64,000 bases of DNA from Clitopilus passeckerianus (GCA_944990035.1 CALYLX010000071.1:405209-469208), one strand, 5' to 3'; positions 22,261 to 34,642 are shown, numbered from the stretch's first letter. The notes: generated by a model from the sequence alone, not told the origin. Translations and numbers: made by a program.

Positions 22261-24516
22261 ATGTTGCTGTATACCGTGCTTTTGGCTGTTCTGGCCCCCA
22301 TCTGTTGGGCTGCACCAGAGGTCAAGATCGGAAGATCCACGTTAGTAGGACGCGACGTGACTGGACTCAAGCAAGACTTCTTTGGAGGTACGGCCAATTA
22401 CCAGTTTTTGGCAGCAGAAAGCTCACAATTCAACTTCATGGTCCCAGGCATCCCTTTTGCTGAATCTCCTGTTGGAGCCCTTCGATTGAGGCCGCCTGTA
22501 TTGAAGACGCGGTTGAACGACTCAACGTTCGACGCGTCAAACTTTGGGCATACTTGCCTTCAAGTTCCGAGTTCGGTATGTGCAACGCATTTACCAAGGC
22601 ACTGGGGGTATCCTAACATTATTATCATTCGCAGCAAACCCCACTTGAAAGTCTCTCTGAGGACTGCCTTTTCATCAACATCTTCCGACCATCAAATCTG
22701 CCACCCAAAGCATCACTGCCTGTTCTGTTCTGGACGTAAGAAACGCTGTTCATCATTTATTGAGGCTAGAGCTGATTGAAACCCGCTGTTGATAGTTACG
22801 GCGGAGGATTCGCAGGTGGCTCATCGACCATTTTCAATGCGAGCGCCATTGTGGCCCAAAGTGCGATCAGGGTCAGTGCTACACGCTGCAATCGCGAGGA
22901 CACTTATTTATATATGACGCAGGGCACTCCTCTTATCTACGTCAGTTTTAATTACAGATTGGGACCTCTTGGATTCCCGCAAGGACACGAAGGTCCGATT
23001 TACCCGGCTCTCTAAGACTATATGCGCTAACATCATTACCTACTGCAGCCAACAAGAAAGGAGCTCTTAACCTTGCTTTGAAGGACCAGCTTGCAGCTCT
23101 TGAATGGGTCCACGAAAATATCGGGTTTTTTGGAGGCGACAAGCACAAGGTTGGTTTGAGCTCGTTTCTATTTGAGTATTGATACCCATTCCGAATAGGT
23201 CACAGTTTTCGGCGAAAGTGCTGGTGCAATCATGACTGCTGTTCTTTATTTGAACTCTCCCATTGCGAAGTACGCGAGAGGAGCAGTAAGTCAGGCCACA
23301 TACAACCTTCTGACACTTAGCTAACCTCTGAGGGTACTAGATCTTCGAATCAGGCTCCGCAGCGACATCTCTCACCTACAAAGCTGAGCGTCGAGAGAAC
23401 AGCTGGCAAGACTTCGTTGGGGGCGTTTCTAGCTGCGCTTCAGGCGCCAAGAGCGGAAGAACATTCGACTGCTTGAAGAAGGCCAACTCGACTGAGATCT
23501 TCCAAGGCTTGCTCAACTCTTTCGCAAAAGCTTCAGAACAATTCCCCTTCGACCCCACAATTGATGGGCCTGGTGGCCTTTATCCGGATTACCCGTCAAA
23601 CTTGTTTGCTCGTGGACAATTCGCCAGGCTGCCATTCATTGCTGGAACTAATCTGGACGAGGGTAAGTATGATTATCTCACTGCATCTTAGAGGATGCTA
23701 ATTCATACCTTCCAGGAACTGGCTTCATCCCTCCTACACTTACCACGGACGATCAGCTCCAGGGTTGGCTGGTTGCCAACTTCTCCCCGCCCATCATCAA
23801 TCCTTGGTTCCTCGACAATGCCGTGGAAAAGATTCTCAAGCTCTATCCCAATGACCCTACGGTGGGATCACCGTTCGGCACCGGAAACGAGACTTTTGGA
23901 CGCAGCCCGATCTACAAGCAAGCTTCTGCCATTCGTTGAGTTTACCTGTTGCATCATCCGATCGTCACATACTAACCGTGCCTGTAGAGGGTGACGTTGC
24001 CTTCGAATCTCAGCGTCGAGCTTTCCAACAAGCCGCCGCACGCTTTGGCGTCAAGACGTACGGCTACCTATTCACGGAACAAAATCCTCCTTTAGTCCAG
24101 CAAGGTCTTGGGGGTGCGTGTCTCAAAGCTATTGTTGTCATTTGCATTTTACTGACACTGTCCTTTCCTTCCAGTCCCTCATGCATCCGAAGTCCCATTT
24201 GTCTATGGCGCTCCGCCTAACACCACAACCGGGAGGACTATTAGTGCTCTGATGATCGATTACTGGATTTCCTTTGCAACCAGTTTAGACCCCAACGACG
24301 GCAAAGGCATCCCTCGTAAGTTGGCTTGTTTCCGTGTTCTGGACCATGCCACTGACTTCATTGTTAGGCCCTCACTGGGATCAGTATACGTCGAGGCACC
24401 AGGTCATCATGCAACTGAATGGTGCTAACACCACCTTGATACCAGATGACTACCGGAAGAAGCAGATTGACTACCTGAACTCAATCCCCGTGATTTTGCA
24501 TCACAGAAGTCTTTAA
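22261..24516 (+). CDS. Secreted type-B carboxylesterase/lipase, copy 2
   Basis: Tandem paralog of the preceding esterase with the same architecture and intron positions. Signal peptide MLLYTVLLAVLAPICWA. Landmarks: GRDVTGLKQDFFGG/GIPFAESPVGALRL, ESLSEDCLFINIFRPSN (joined across an intron), YGGGFAGGSS, GTPLIYVSFNYRLGPLGFP, NLALKDQLAALEWVHENIGF, the nucleophile elbow VTVFGESAGAIM with the usual GESAG, IAGTNLDEG (acid Glu) and LG/VPHASEVPFVYG (His). The C-terminal exons read SALMIDYWISFATSLDPNDG, PHWDQYTSRH and VIMQLNGAN. The stop follows ILHHRSL. Same strand and order as copy 1 indicates a direct tandem duplication. Substrate unknown; broad ester hydrolysis is the family expectation. Confidence 0.87.
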
Positions 24517-24883
24517 TCCACGTCGTCAATGTACACATGTCATTCATCATCGCTGACAATGAACGTTTTCGGAGGCTTCTTTTCCTTGGCCTTTCATTCC
24601 TGCTTCTTTACTATCGCGTTCAAACACTTCGGATTCGCGCCACCACGGCCTTTCCACGTGGGCACAGATGCGTGTCACAGGACGCATATTCGGCTAAATG
24701 TTTATTTCCGTCCACAGCCGTGTTTTTCTAATTTTGGCTCAGAATCGTGCTGAGCAGAGACCTGCACAGTCGTAAAACCCGGGCCACTGCGCTAATGTCC
24801 CGTTATCAGTGCCATGTGGGCATTCCTGAAGAACCACTATTTATGAGAGGGCGCAGGATGCTTGTCCAGTCCCGCTGTTCGCC
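24517..24883. other. Intergenic region
   Basis: 3' side of esterase copy 2 and promoter side of the carboxypeptidase. Short frames only; nothing recognised. Confidence 0.4.
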
Positions 24884-26948
24884 ATGCTCTTCCCTAGGCT
24901 CTGCGCTGCCTTCGGCGCGCTAATTGCAAGTGTCAGCTTGCTGGTTGATGCTAATCCTCTTGATTCTGGGTTGTCGCCTAGGATGAACACATTTGTTTCT
25001 AGGGAACAGGAGGATGTGAAGCTCAGATACGTCAAGAACTCTGGAGTCTGCGAGACTACGCCAGGGGTGAAGCAGATGTCGGGGTATGTGGATATTGGGA
25101 AGAATATGTCAATGGTGGGTGGTTCGCAATCTTCTCGGCTGTTTCGTTCATTGGGCTAAAGATGGCTTCTGTAGTGGTTCTGGTTCTTTGAGGCGAGGAA
25201 TTCCCCTGAGAATGTGCCGTTCACACTTTGGATTAATGGAGGTCCTGGATGTTCGTCCATGATTGGATTGTTCCAAGGTGCGTTCTTTGATCTGGAGGGA
25301 ACGCAGCTGGTGAACAACAACCGTATAGAGCATGGGCCATGCTTGGTTAACGATGACAAGAAGACGACTAGGCTCAACCCATACAGCTGGAACGAGGTCA
25401 GCAATAGTGCGTTCCACCGCAAACATTTCTCTATTCAAACTGGTTGCTGATACCCGCGATTCGCACCTAGTGATCTACATCGACCAACCAATTGGCACCG
25501 GATTTTCTTACGGAAACGACACCGTAAACAGCACAGACTCGGCTGCTCCTCAGATTTGGAAAGCTTTCCAGATTCTCTTTGAGAGCAAAGAGTTCAAGAA
25601 GTACCGGAAGCGCGAGTAGGTCTTGTTACTTCTGTTGCCTCAACCCACCCAGTTGTTGACCTCTTGTGTTTCATATAGGTTCATCTTTGCCACGGAGAGC
25701 TACGGCGGCCACTACGGGCCAAGCTTCGTCTCCTACTTCGACGAACAGAATGCGAAAATCAAAGCTGGGTCACTCAAGGGAGAGAAGGTCACGGTCTCCG
25801 CTCTCATGATCAACAAGTACGCTCTTACCACCGCTGGACTACAACCCTTATTCTTATCTGACGCCTATTATAGTGGCTGGTTCGACCCACTGCTGCAGAA
25901 CAAAGCCTATATTGACTTCGCCGTCGACGCACCCGGCTATGGGCAACTCCAGAATGATACAGTCATCAAGGCGATAAACGGTTCGTACTATCGGGAGGGT
26001 GGATGTAGGGATCAAGAGTTGGCTTGCTATGCTGCTGGAACTGGTCCTAACTCGGATAAGATTTGCAGGAAGGCTGATAACTTCTGTGTAAGCCCTAGTT
26101 CACGGCTGTTTCAAACTACGCATATCCTGACATGCTTTCTCACATAGATTATCAACGTGTTCGTTCCGTCCATCGGAGATAGGGATTCCTACGACCTCCG
26201 ACAGAACTCCTCCTCGCTGTTCCCCCCTGAATACTATGTACATTTCCTCCGACAAAAGAAGATACAGGCAGCGATTGGTGCAGAGGTGAGGTACACCGAG
26301 TGCCCTGATCCTCCGTATGAGTTGTTTGCCAGGACGGGCGATGTGAGTGCTAGTTGTGTCTTTGGATAGGGAGGAATGCTGACAGCGGCATGCCGCTACT
26401 CAGGATGCAAGAACTCAGCTGCCTAAGCTTGGAGCGCTTGCCGATTCGAAGCACAGGATCCTCATATGGGTACGACCTTTGTGCTTTAACAGGATGCTAT
26501 TCTGACCCGTTGCTTCTTTAGGCTGGAGATGCAGATATGAAGTAGGCCTTTTCCACATAGGGCAGATCTATGTGATCCTCATTTCTTCTTCTAGCTGCAA
26601 CTGGGTCGGTGGCCATGCCTCCGTCCAATCCATGGACTGGTACGGCAAGGATCGGTTTGCAAAGATTCCCTTCACAAACATGACTATCAACGGGAAGCCT
26701 GTTGCTGCCGTCCAGACAGTGGATAACTTCACATTCGCGTATGTTCTTCTCCAATACTTACGTTGATGATGTCCTGAACAATTCAATAGGAGGGTGTATG
26801 AAGCTGGTCATGAAGTGGTGAGTAATTCAAAGCCAAGGTGTTGATGGCCTGCCGCTGAGCAATCCTCGAACAGCCCGCCTTCCAACCGGAAGCATCCCTT
26901 GAGATTTTCAGACAAGTTATCGCTGGCAAACCTCTGCACTCGGTATAA
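24884..26948 (+). CDS. Secreted serine carboxypeptidase (S10 family)
   Basis: Removes C-terminal residues from peptides; secreted or vacuolar. Signal peptide [20 protein letters not shown]. Landmarks: [91 protein letters not shown] (catalytic Ser), [41 protein letters not shown] (catalytic Asp) and [14 protein letters not shown] (catalytic His). Triad complete. Several introns preserve or nearly preserve the frame. One after GLFQ is 48 bases and lacks a stop, so naive translation adds a false insert ([15 protein letters not shown]); splicing restores GLFQEHGPC. Another false stretch ([12 protein letters not shown]...) is also intronic. Ends ...GKPLHSV with TAA at 26946. Confidence 0.9.
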
Positions 26949-27177
26949 GTATACATTCTGGTCCATTTGCTCTAAGTAGCCCCACCAATGTAAAGTAGCA
27001 CTGAAACCATTGAATGTTCATGCACAACACTTCGTTCTGCTCCGTCCTTGTCAAGTCTGCTCTCGAGACCCACCGTTGGCTTAGAAAGGAAGTTTGATCC
27101 CACGCCTTCCCTGTCCAGACCCGGCTCCTCTGACCTTGACGGCGGTGTCTGCATTCTCCAATGCATCGCATACGCTC

Positions 27178-29286
27178 ATGAGCCCCGAAATTCCACCAGA
27201 AACGATTGTAGAGCCCGCTTGCAAGGGCAAAGACAAAGGAAAAGGACGTGCAGTACCTTCACAGGAGCCAACAGAGCGCACACCATTACTTGCAACCGAT
27301 GTCACCCCACCGTCCTCGTCATATGTCGAGCCATTGGGGCCAGAGCCAGCGGCATCAAGGGCTTCATTTAGGGCCAAACTTGCTTTTGTCTTCGTCTACA
27401 CACTGCTTGTTTGCATCGGCATCTTCCTCATAGTGTTCCTCTGCGCCTGGTCTTACGCAGCAAAGATCTCCAATCTTTCACCGGACGACATTGTAAAGCA
27501 TGCCCTGGTATTCGACGACATTCGGAGGATGGATGTGTTGAATATGGCAGAGGGTGGGGAGATACGAGTCAGGATTGAGGGACGGCTGGGTATCGACGCT
27601 GGTTCACTAGTGGGTGTGAACAGCAAGCCTGATGAGGATGGGCTCTTCCTGTCCCTTTGGAAGGACCTGGGACGCTGGGGTATCCACAAACTGGGAGAAG
27701 TTACAGTAACGCTATCCACGATAACTGTGGCTGCTGCAGACAACGCCTCTGTTATATTGGCCCATGTCGTGCCAGAACCGGTCACGCTGCCACTCACTAC
27801 AAACCCACCATCTGATCTATCGTGGTTAACGGATATCTCGACCGAGGTTACGATTCGACCCAACAGCGACTCAGCAATCCTGCTAGATTATGTGCGGAAC
27901 TCATGGAGAAGTGGCTCGGTTGGCAGCCAAGTCCATGTCGACTCGGTTACCGTCCGCGGTGGATCTCTAGGGAAGAAGAGTTGGCGAAACAAGCTGGATA
28001 AGGAATTGAAAGATGTTCGATTGCTCATACAGATACCCTGTAAGTCGTTTTTAAACTACCTTTCCATTGCACTATCGACACATATCTGACTAGCTATCAT
28101 CCCCAGTATCACCAGTTCCTGGACTGCCTAAACCGGGGTCCGAGTTTCCCCCATTGGAAGAGCTAATTACGCTCAAATCCTTCTCTGTCTCCAGCGACCT
28201 TGCTGCAAGTGCACTCCGCATCAATGCCACTGCCTCCATCGTCGACCCAGCACCATACGACTTCAATCTAACGGCGCCCTCCATCCCCTTCATAGTCTCT
28301 CTCCCTTCCCCATCTAACACATCATCTGACTCAATCCCTATCGCCTCCGTTTCCACTGCTCCCTTCTCCCTTACACACCCGAACATAACTATGGTCATAT
28401 CAGGAACAGTTCTACCCCTCGCGCCCGCCGCATCCCCGCTTTTATCCACCTTTGTCTCGCGATACATCTCCGCCAAGGCAAACGACATCATAATATCAAC
28501 CCCACTACTACCCAACCTCGCAGTGAAGACAGTCTTCCCTGCACCTCCACACCCACCCAAGATCCTCCGAGATGTCACAATCAAGGACATGAAGATCAAA
28601 CCCGGAACAAGCTTCCTCGCAAGTGGGACCGTCTTCGCAAGAATAGCGTTACCCGAAGGATTCAATGTTGAACTGAACGTCTCGAAAGTGCTTCCTGACG
28701 TCCTCGTATTCGACGGAGATGTTTCGGATACAGCAGCTTTTCCTTTTACTCTTGGTGCCTCCCGCTCACCATCTAATTCGGACTCCCACCCACCACCTCC
28801 ACCCAACCCACTTCCGGATCCATTACCTGAACATGCTTTTGGACATATAAGACCTGAAGACTGGCTGAATGCAACAAGTAGAAGGGAGGTCTCAGGGCCT
28901 GAAGACGGAGCGACATATACAGTATCAGCGGATATTATAGATGTGCCACTTCAGGTGCTACCAGGACGTGGAAAGGAGTTCAGGAGTTTCGTAGGGAAGG
29001 TTAGTGTTGTGCGCTCGATTGAATCCATTAAAAACTGTCGGCTGACACAGATATTTTGCAGGTTATTTTTGGTTCGGAAGGCGCGACGGCTGGACTGCTT
29101 GGCTCTGTTGCAGTGTTGGCAAAGGTTAATGGCCTTCCGCTCGAAGAAAGCAGTGGGGAGATCTCCCTGACCGACCTGCCTTTCCGAGGGAGTGTACACG
29201 TTGGGAAGAAAGGGATGCCTGAGTGGCACTGGGGGCATCTGCCTCACGAGGGTGGCAATGAAGAAGGCGAATTCTTCAACATATAG
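27178..29286 (+). CDS. Single-pass vacuolar-membrane protein, DUF3712 / Tag1-like
   Basis: In yeast the Tag1 protein sits in the vacuolar membrane and helps end Atg1-driven autophagy. Here a hydrophilic, basic cytosolic lead (start MSPEIPPET at 27178; an ATG at 27094 is an alternative) is followed by RTPLLATDVT and one membrane helix, KLAFVFVYTLLVCIGIFLIV. A long lumenal part with DUF3712-type beta-rich sequence follows: DIVKHALVFDDIRRMDVLNM, EGGEIRVRIEGRLGIDAGSL, ILRDVTIKDMKIKPGTSFLA, LPEGFNVELNVSKVLPDVLV and SGEISLTDLPFRGSVHVG. Two introns (near 28040-28107 and 28999-29061) join in frame. A Pro-rich loop (HPPPPPNPLPDPLPE) lies near residue 520. The family identification rests on the TM-plus-DUF3712 pattern; orthology to Tag1 is inference. 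Confidence 0.75.
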
Positions 29287-29448
29287 TCATTCTGGGTCCT
29301 GCTGTGTAGATTTAGGATGTTGTATTTTATCGTGTATCACAAGTATCTGTCCATATCTTTGAAGGTTTTTAGATTTTCTACTTCGCTGTCCTTAGTCCGC
29401 GCATAAAGCTAGCATTCCCGCGATTAATTGTGGTCATATGTATCTCTT

Positions 29449-30978
29449 CTAGTTGTAATGTTTGACGATTACGCCATTGATGATCTCCTCTTCCACTCCC
29501 GCCTCAGCACCTTTCTTCAACTCGACTTTGCCATACGAGCCCATTCTTCCCTTCCTCCACGCATCCATAGTTGGTGCCTGCTCCGACTGGCAACGCCTAG
29601 TGATGCCAGCCTGCTGCAATACTGGACTCTCTTCATAGGGAACTAGCTTGACGTCGTCATCAGGTTGTGCGAAGAAGAAAACGCCAAGGCGAGGGACATC
29701 TCGTTGGTCTGCTGGAGGCTTGACGACTCTGTGACGTGTGGCAAGGTACAGGCCTCCAGAGAAGAATTCGAGAGCATCACCAGCATTCACGACCTGAGAA
29801 ATTGTGTCAGATTAGTGGCATGTGATGGTGATTAAGGGGAGACGAACCAGTGCGTCCTCCATATGTCTAACCCATCGCCATTTCCCATCGGGAGAGAGAA
29901 TCTGAAGGCCACCAACGGGTTGTGACCACAGGATGGTTAGTGAGCCGTAGTCGGTATGGCCTTTGAGCCAGACGTTGTTGGTTTGTTCGTCGTCTTCTGA
30001 GGTTCGTGGATGACTGGATACGGGTCAGTACGAGGAGCACGAATACCATTGATCTGGCTCACTAGAGCATAAATCTGACTATCATAGCGTGTCAGAATGA
30101 TATAATCGTGATTGGAAAAGGTTGAGTGCCGACCAGATGTATGGCCACGAGCGAGATCATGTTGTCTGATAAATGTATCTTCTGGTAGCCCTAGACCGGT
30201 CGCAAGGAGACTAGGGACCCCATATGTCAGATGATTCAGCGCGTAGGGTGACCGGTGCTTACTTCAAGAGTGGATGCACAATATTGAATTGATTATGGTT
30301 CGCAAACGCGTCGATCGTCTTGCGGAATGGGCGTAAGGCCTCAGGATACTGTGGCTCTTGCTGGCTACAGGTGACTACCCAACATGTGAACATACGGCTC
30401 ATGATCATTCAGCCTGAGCGCTTACCATTGTAATGTTCCACCTTATCATGCACCTTGCCGTTGATAAGCTACAAGGCTTGACGTTCAGAATGTTACCTCA
30501 AGATCGAGCTTCTGGAAACTTACCCAAGTCTTCTGAGGCTTATAGCCATCATACCAGAGGCTCGTTTCACTGGTATATTTAGACTTCTCTTGCTCCGAAA
30601 CGGAGTTGAACGTTAGGTTGGCGATGCTGAATATTTCGTTGTTCTATGCAATACGACGGTTAAATATGAGAATAGGAAGGGCGAAGGAGCGCGAGAGCAT
30701 CACGCAAGTGCCCACCTGCTCCGGAGTGTATCCATGATTGATCACGTAGAAGAAGCCTTGGGTAGATATAGCGTGCGTCACTTGTTCCACAAGCTGAGCT
30801 TTGCCCTCAGGCGCATTGAACTTGCTCAGGTCGACTAGAGCTAGCTCTGCATATTCCACTAACGGCCAGAACCACGTCAGAAGAGCAAGCAAAGAGCTAC
30901 TGCATGCGACTTACAAGGCTCGTTCGTTGGCGAAGGGGCAGTATAGTAGGGTGCACGGGTAGAGGTAGCAACTGGCAT
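29449..30978 (-). CDS. 2-oxoglutarate/Fe(II)-dependent oxygenase (isopenicillin-N-synthase-like), copy 1
   Basis: Non-haem iron oxygenase; substrate not predictable. The start at 30978 (MPVATSTRAPYYTAPSPTNE) is the ATG of exon 1, which splices to LEYAELALVDLSKFNAPEG; many introns. Landmarks: GFFYVINHGYTPEQ (DIOX_N part), the iron-binding HxD in LKGHTDYGSLTILWSQPV, GLQILSPDGKWRWVRHMEDA, NAGDALEFFSGGLYLATRHR (distal His) and RLGVFFFAQPDDDVKL with the 2OG-binding Arg. The C-terminal signature APTMDAWRKGRMGSYG and ending GVIVKHYN are shared with the paralog at 36986-38552. No signal peptide, so cytosolic. Confidence 0.84.
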
Positions 30979-32937
30979 TGAGAAAATAGGTATTGGCCCT
31001 TGAAGAGGTCGAGAGAATAATGAGACTGGAGGTCCATAGGCTGGGCTTTAAATGCGCTTGAAGAACGGTAATGATACTGAGTTTCCCGCGTCACCACGTT
31101 TCTGGGGCTATTAAATTCGAGCTGTCATTAATATTGGTTCTGTAGGGTATATGATACGATTAAAGGGGCACATACATATTTGGGCATCTGAGGGAGCGAA
31201 ATGAACATATGAACTGTCAAACCTCATACTGTCTTCGCGGTATCACAAGGGAGGCCCACATCAGAGAGGTTTGTACACCTTTTGCACCTAGCACCTGACA
31301 GAGTGGTGTGCTTGGAAGCCGCAAATATTCCGGAATATTGAGGCTATCACGAAGTTCTGAATCTGGGGGAACTATGCACTGCGTGAAAGACGAGATCGAA
31401 CCCGGCCGGCGGTCGAAGGGTATCAGCTGACCTAGTTAAATTCCACGAGGCATTGCTTCAACTCCATTATGATAGGACCCAGCGGTGTTCATCATCGTTG
31501 CCAGCGTGCATTCGCGGGAATGAGACCCCAGTGGGAAGAGCGGGAAGGAATTGGTGGATACCCCAACCTTCTTCGCTTCGCTAGAACATATGACGGAAGC
31601 TAACGAGATCCACCAGTCCGAGATCCAGCACAGTGCCAGCATTTTCGAAGCACCTCTTGGTCTCTGGATTCCCGATGCTCGGTTGGAGGTAGAAAACCAA
31701 ACGTTGTGCCTCTTCAATCATTGGTGATGCTATTTGGCTGGAACAACGCAAGCACATTTCGACAGGCTTGGACTCTTGCCATGATTATGGACAGTCTTGA
31801 ATGTCACGAACTTCGCCGTGACGGCCCTTCACAATAAGTCCATCCCATTTGGCCCGCAAGTTTGGTTTTGTGCTTCATATCATGTCGTATCCTGTAATAT
31901 CAGTGGATAGTGTTAATGAGAATGTGCGTTATCTTAACTAGAGATGAATCTTGACGACATTCTGGTTATCGCTCTTCGCCACGTCAAACGCCTGATATCT
32001 CGCTGCTCGTGACTAGTCTAGAGAAGTTATCTCAATTGGACGGACTCTTGATTGCCCCTACGAGTTTATCTCCACCGCTAGCTACACACAACTCTCATTG
32101 ATGACTCGTCATGTTATATGAAGCCATGAAAGAAATTGTGACGTACCGCCTTCGATCCGGTCAACCGCCTCATTGCACCTGACGCTGAGGGCAATGGAAC
32201 CGAGAAATAATCTTGCATTGAGCCCGTGATGATCGAGTGAGGCGCCTCTATGATCTATCTATCGGACTTGGCCTGTGTACTTTGGTCAAGTCTCTTACCG
32301 TTAGCAGGTGCAATCTTCATATATATGGGTCTGTCCACCGTCCCTCGACCGTCCAACTTTAATTTACTTGATGCCGGGGATGAGCGCAGTTAATCTACAG
32401 CGGGGTGGCTTGACGGCGCTGGTCTACGCAGCAATATTCTGAGCTGCTCGAATGGCTACTCAAGATACAACATAGTGACCTAGTGGAGAGCGACCATTGA
32501 AATCGGCAGAGTCGGCTTATGCCGCTCGGCTTAGGTTTCGGAGATTCAACTTATTTCCAAAGGAGCCATTCAGTGAAGCCACGGCAACGAGCGACGTACT
32601 TACGTTTCTTCCCTGTGAATTTTTTTTGTTTAAGGCCTGCTTAGTATACACCGGCTATTACCAACAGAGACGGAGGAAGGCCTTGGGAGAAAGAATTTGA
32701 CCTCCAGACCGACGGTTTACGTTTTCCAACCCAGATTGCGCCAAAACGAATCCACTATATCTGGCATCCTCTTAGCCACAATCTTGTACCAGTGAGTGTC
32801 TCTCAAAGTTTTCCCCACGGTGAACTGATTGATTTTCCAGCTTGGATCAACCCATCATCTGATACTCGGTGCGATCACTCAGTATGCAGGGAATCAGTTC
32901 CACTCAGATTGAATGAATGATTAGGCAAATTTGCGTC
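30979..32937. other. Intergenic, about 2 kb, with traces of a decayed reading frame
   Basis: Divergent region between oxygenase copy 1 and the dihydrofolate synthase. The only protein-like sequence is the minus-strand piece at 31581-31721 described separately. No RNA gene recognised. Confidence 0.4.
31581..31721 (-). pseudogene. Possible remnant of a coding sequence
   Basis: A 46-codon minus-strand frame from the ATG at 31721 reads protein-like (MIEEAQRLVFYLQPSIGNPE, FENAGTVLDLGLVDLVSF) and ends at TAG. The same frame continues beyond the stop with RSEEGWGIHQFLPALPTGVS and then meets further stops. No parent family recognised; it could also be chance. Confidence 0.25.
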
Positions 32938-34464
32938 ATGTCAATTGACCTTGGACTGGATCGCCTGGCTCAGCTCGTTCAGCATCTTCCTCCTTATACT
33001 CGGCCAACAGTTCACATTGCTGGTACTAATGGAAAAGGCAGTGTGGCTGCTTTCGTCCATTCCATTCTTTCCAATAGCGAACCTCCTCTGTTAGTTGGTC
33101 GATTCAACAGCCCACATCTCGTGTCGGTCGAAGATTGCATCGTCGTAGGCAATCGTCCAGTAACGAAGGGAGTCTATTTGAGTGCGAGAGCGCGTGTGGA
33201 AGAAGCCAACAAGAAGCACAACACTGGTCTCTCATCCTTCGAGCTTCTTACACTTACGGCGCTCCAGATCTTCGAGGAAGCACGGCTCGATCTCGTTGTG
33301 GTCGAGGTTGGACTTGGTGGTAGATTGGATGCTACTAATATAATACCAACCTCCGCCATACTAGTCTCTGCTTTGACTGCGGTTGACCTAGACCATCAGG
33401 CGTTTCTTGGCGATACAGTGGAGAAAATAGCAAAAGAAAAGGTGGGAATCGCGAGAGAGGGACGGCCCTTCGTTTTAGGCCCACAAAAGCATGGATCTAT
33501 CGTTGAAGTTGTACGCCAAGAATTGGAACGCACGTCTGCACAGTTGGTCACTGCTACAAGTGTAGTCGCAGATTCTACTCTCGATCCGCCGGCGAATTCT
33601 ACTTCAGCGGTTGCACCACGGGCTTTCAGCCCTCCTGCGCCTCGTCGGGTCGTCTTCGACATCGACTGCCTTCCTGAGCAGCAGATTAGTGCCGACCTTT
33701 TCCTTCCCGGAGACCATCAGCTTGATAACCTAGGAATAGCGGGCACCATTATTTCATGCTTACTTTCCTATCCGTCATCGATACAGCAGGTTCTCTCCAA
33801 TCGATTAACTCCCAAAAATATTTCTCGTGGAGTTTCTGATACACGGTGGCCCGGAAGGCTCTCGTTTCATAGCATTCCTCCTACTTCTGGCTCAGCCACG
33901 AGAGATGGACTTTTACTCTCTCGGCCCCTCCTCGTACTTGCGGATGGAGCCCATAACGCTGCTTCAGCAACTACCCTCTCCTCTTATATAACCGACTTCA
34001 TTTCCCAGGCCGTTCCCCCAACATGTCAAGACCAAGCAACAATCACACTCACGTTCATTCTAGGATTATCCCACTCTCCACCCAAAACACCTCAGCAAAC
34101 ACTTTCTCCTCTCCTACCTCCTAGAATCAGAACCGGCCCAAATATTCAGTTAAGTGTGAAGGTAGCATGTGTGCCCTTCTCACCAGTAGATGGAATGCCA
34201 TGGGTCCGACCTGTTCCGCCTTATGAGCTAGCACGTGCTGTCAAGGAGTTGACACCGGATGCGGAGGTCGTCGCTTTCGAAGCAGAGGCTACGAGCGACG
34301 AGCGAGAAAGCTCTGCACAGAACAAGCGTCTCGTTCAGGCAATCAATTGGGTTGGAAATCGCAATCCATCATCCGAGGCGATTCGGAATTTGGAACTGGT
34401 GGTTATCGCTGGAAGCTTGTATCTTGTAGCTGATTTGTATCGTCTCTTGGATACTAACACATGA
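32938..34464 (+). CDS. FOL3: Dihydrofolate synthase / folylpolyglutamate synthase-type Mur ligase
   Basis: ATP-dependent ligase that adds glutamate to dihydropteroate, making dihydrofolate in folate synthesis. Single-exon frame of about 508 residues. I start at the ATG of MSIDLGLDRLAQLVQHLPPY (32938), which matches the family N-terminus; an ATG seven codons upstream is the alternative. Landmarks: RPTVHIAGTNGKGSVAAFVH (P-loop GTNGKGS), LVGRFNSPHLVSVEDCIVV, LDLVVVEVGLGGRLDATNII, SALTAVDLDHQAFLGDTVEK (D-H metal site), IAKEKVGIAR, the FLPGDHQLDNLG region, DTRWPGRLSF and LVLADGAHNAASA. The FOL3-type N-terminus favours dihydrofolate synthase over the FPGS branch. Confidence 0.87.
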   Translation: MSIDLGLDRLAQLVQHLPPYTRPTVHIAGTNGKGSVAAFVHSILSNSEPPLLVGRFNSPHLVSVEDCIVVGNRPVTKGVYLSARARVEEANKKHNTGLSSFELLTLTALQIFEEARLDLVVVEVGLGGRLDATNIIPTSAILVSALTAVDLDHQAFLGDTVEKIAKEKVGIAREGRPFVLGPQKHGSIVEVVRQELERTSAQLVTATSVVADSTLDPPANSTSAVAPRAFSPPAPRRVVFDIDCLPEQQISADLFLPGDHQLDNLGIAGTIISCLLSYPSSIQQVLSNRLTPKNISRGVSDTRWPGRLSFHSIPPTSGSATRDGLLLSRPLLVLADGAHNAASATTLSSYITDFISQAVPPTCQDQATITLTFILGLSHSPPKTPQQTLSPLLPPRIRTGPNIQLSVKVACVPFSPVDGMPWVRPVPPYELARAVKELTPDAEVVAFEAEATSDERESSAQNKRLVQAINWVGNRNPSSEAIRNLELVVIAGSLYLVADLYRLLDTNT

Positions 34465-34642
34465 TATATTTTTGTATTACATTTGGTAGATACTAGTACA
34501 TGATATGGGTTTTTCTGCTTTATGAAGACAGCGAAGAGAATGTCCGGAAAAGAGGTTCAAACAATTAGGGTCCATCAATTAGAGGTACATTAGACTTGCG
34601 AATAAAGATTGCTTCTAACTTCCAGATGAGGAAGGCTGTCAA

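Noticed and set aside
25270..25330. Apparent insertion in the serine carboxypeptidase after GLFQ
   Set aside because: It is a 48-base in-frame intron; splicing restores GLFQEHGPC.
28090..28806. 238-codon minus-strand frame
   Set aside because: Exactly antisense to the DUF3712 gene, whose frame has clear domain signal.
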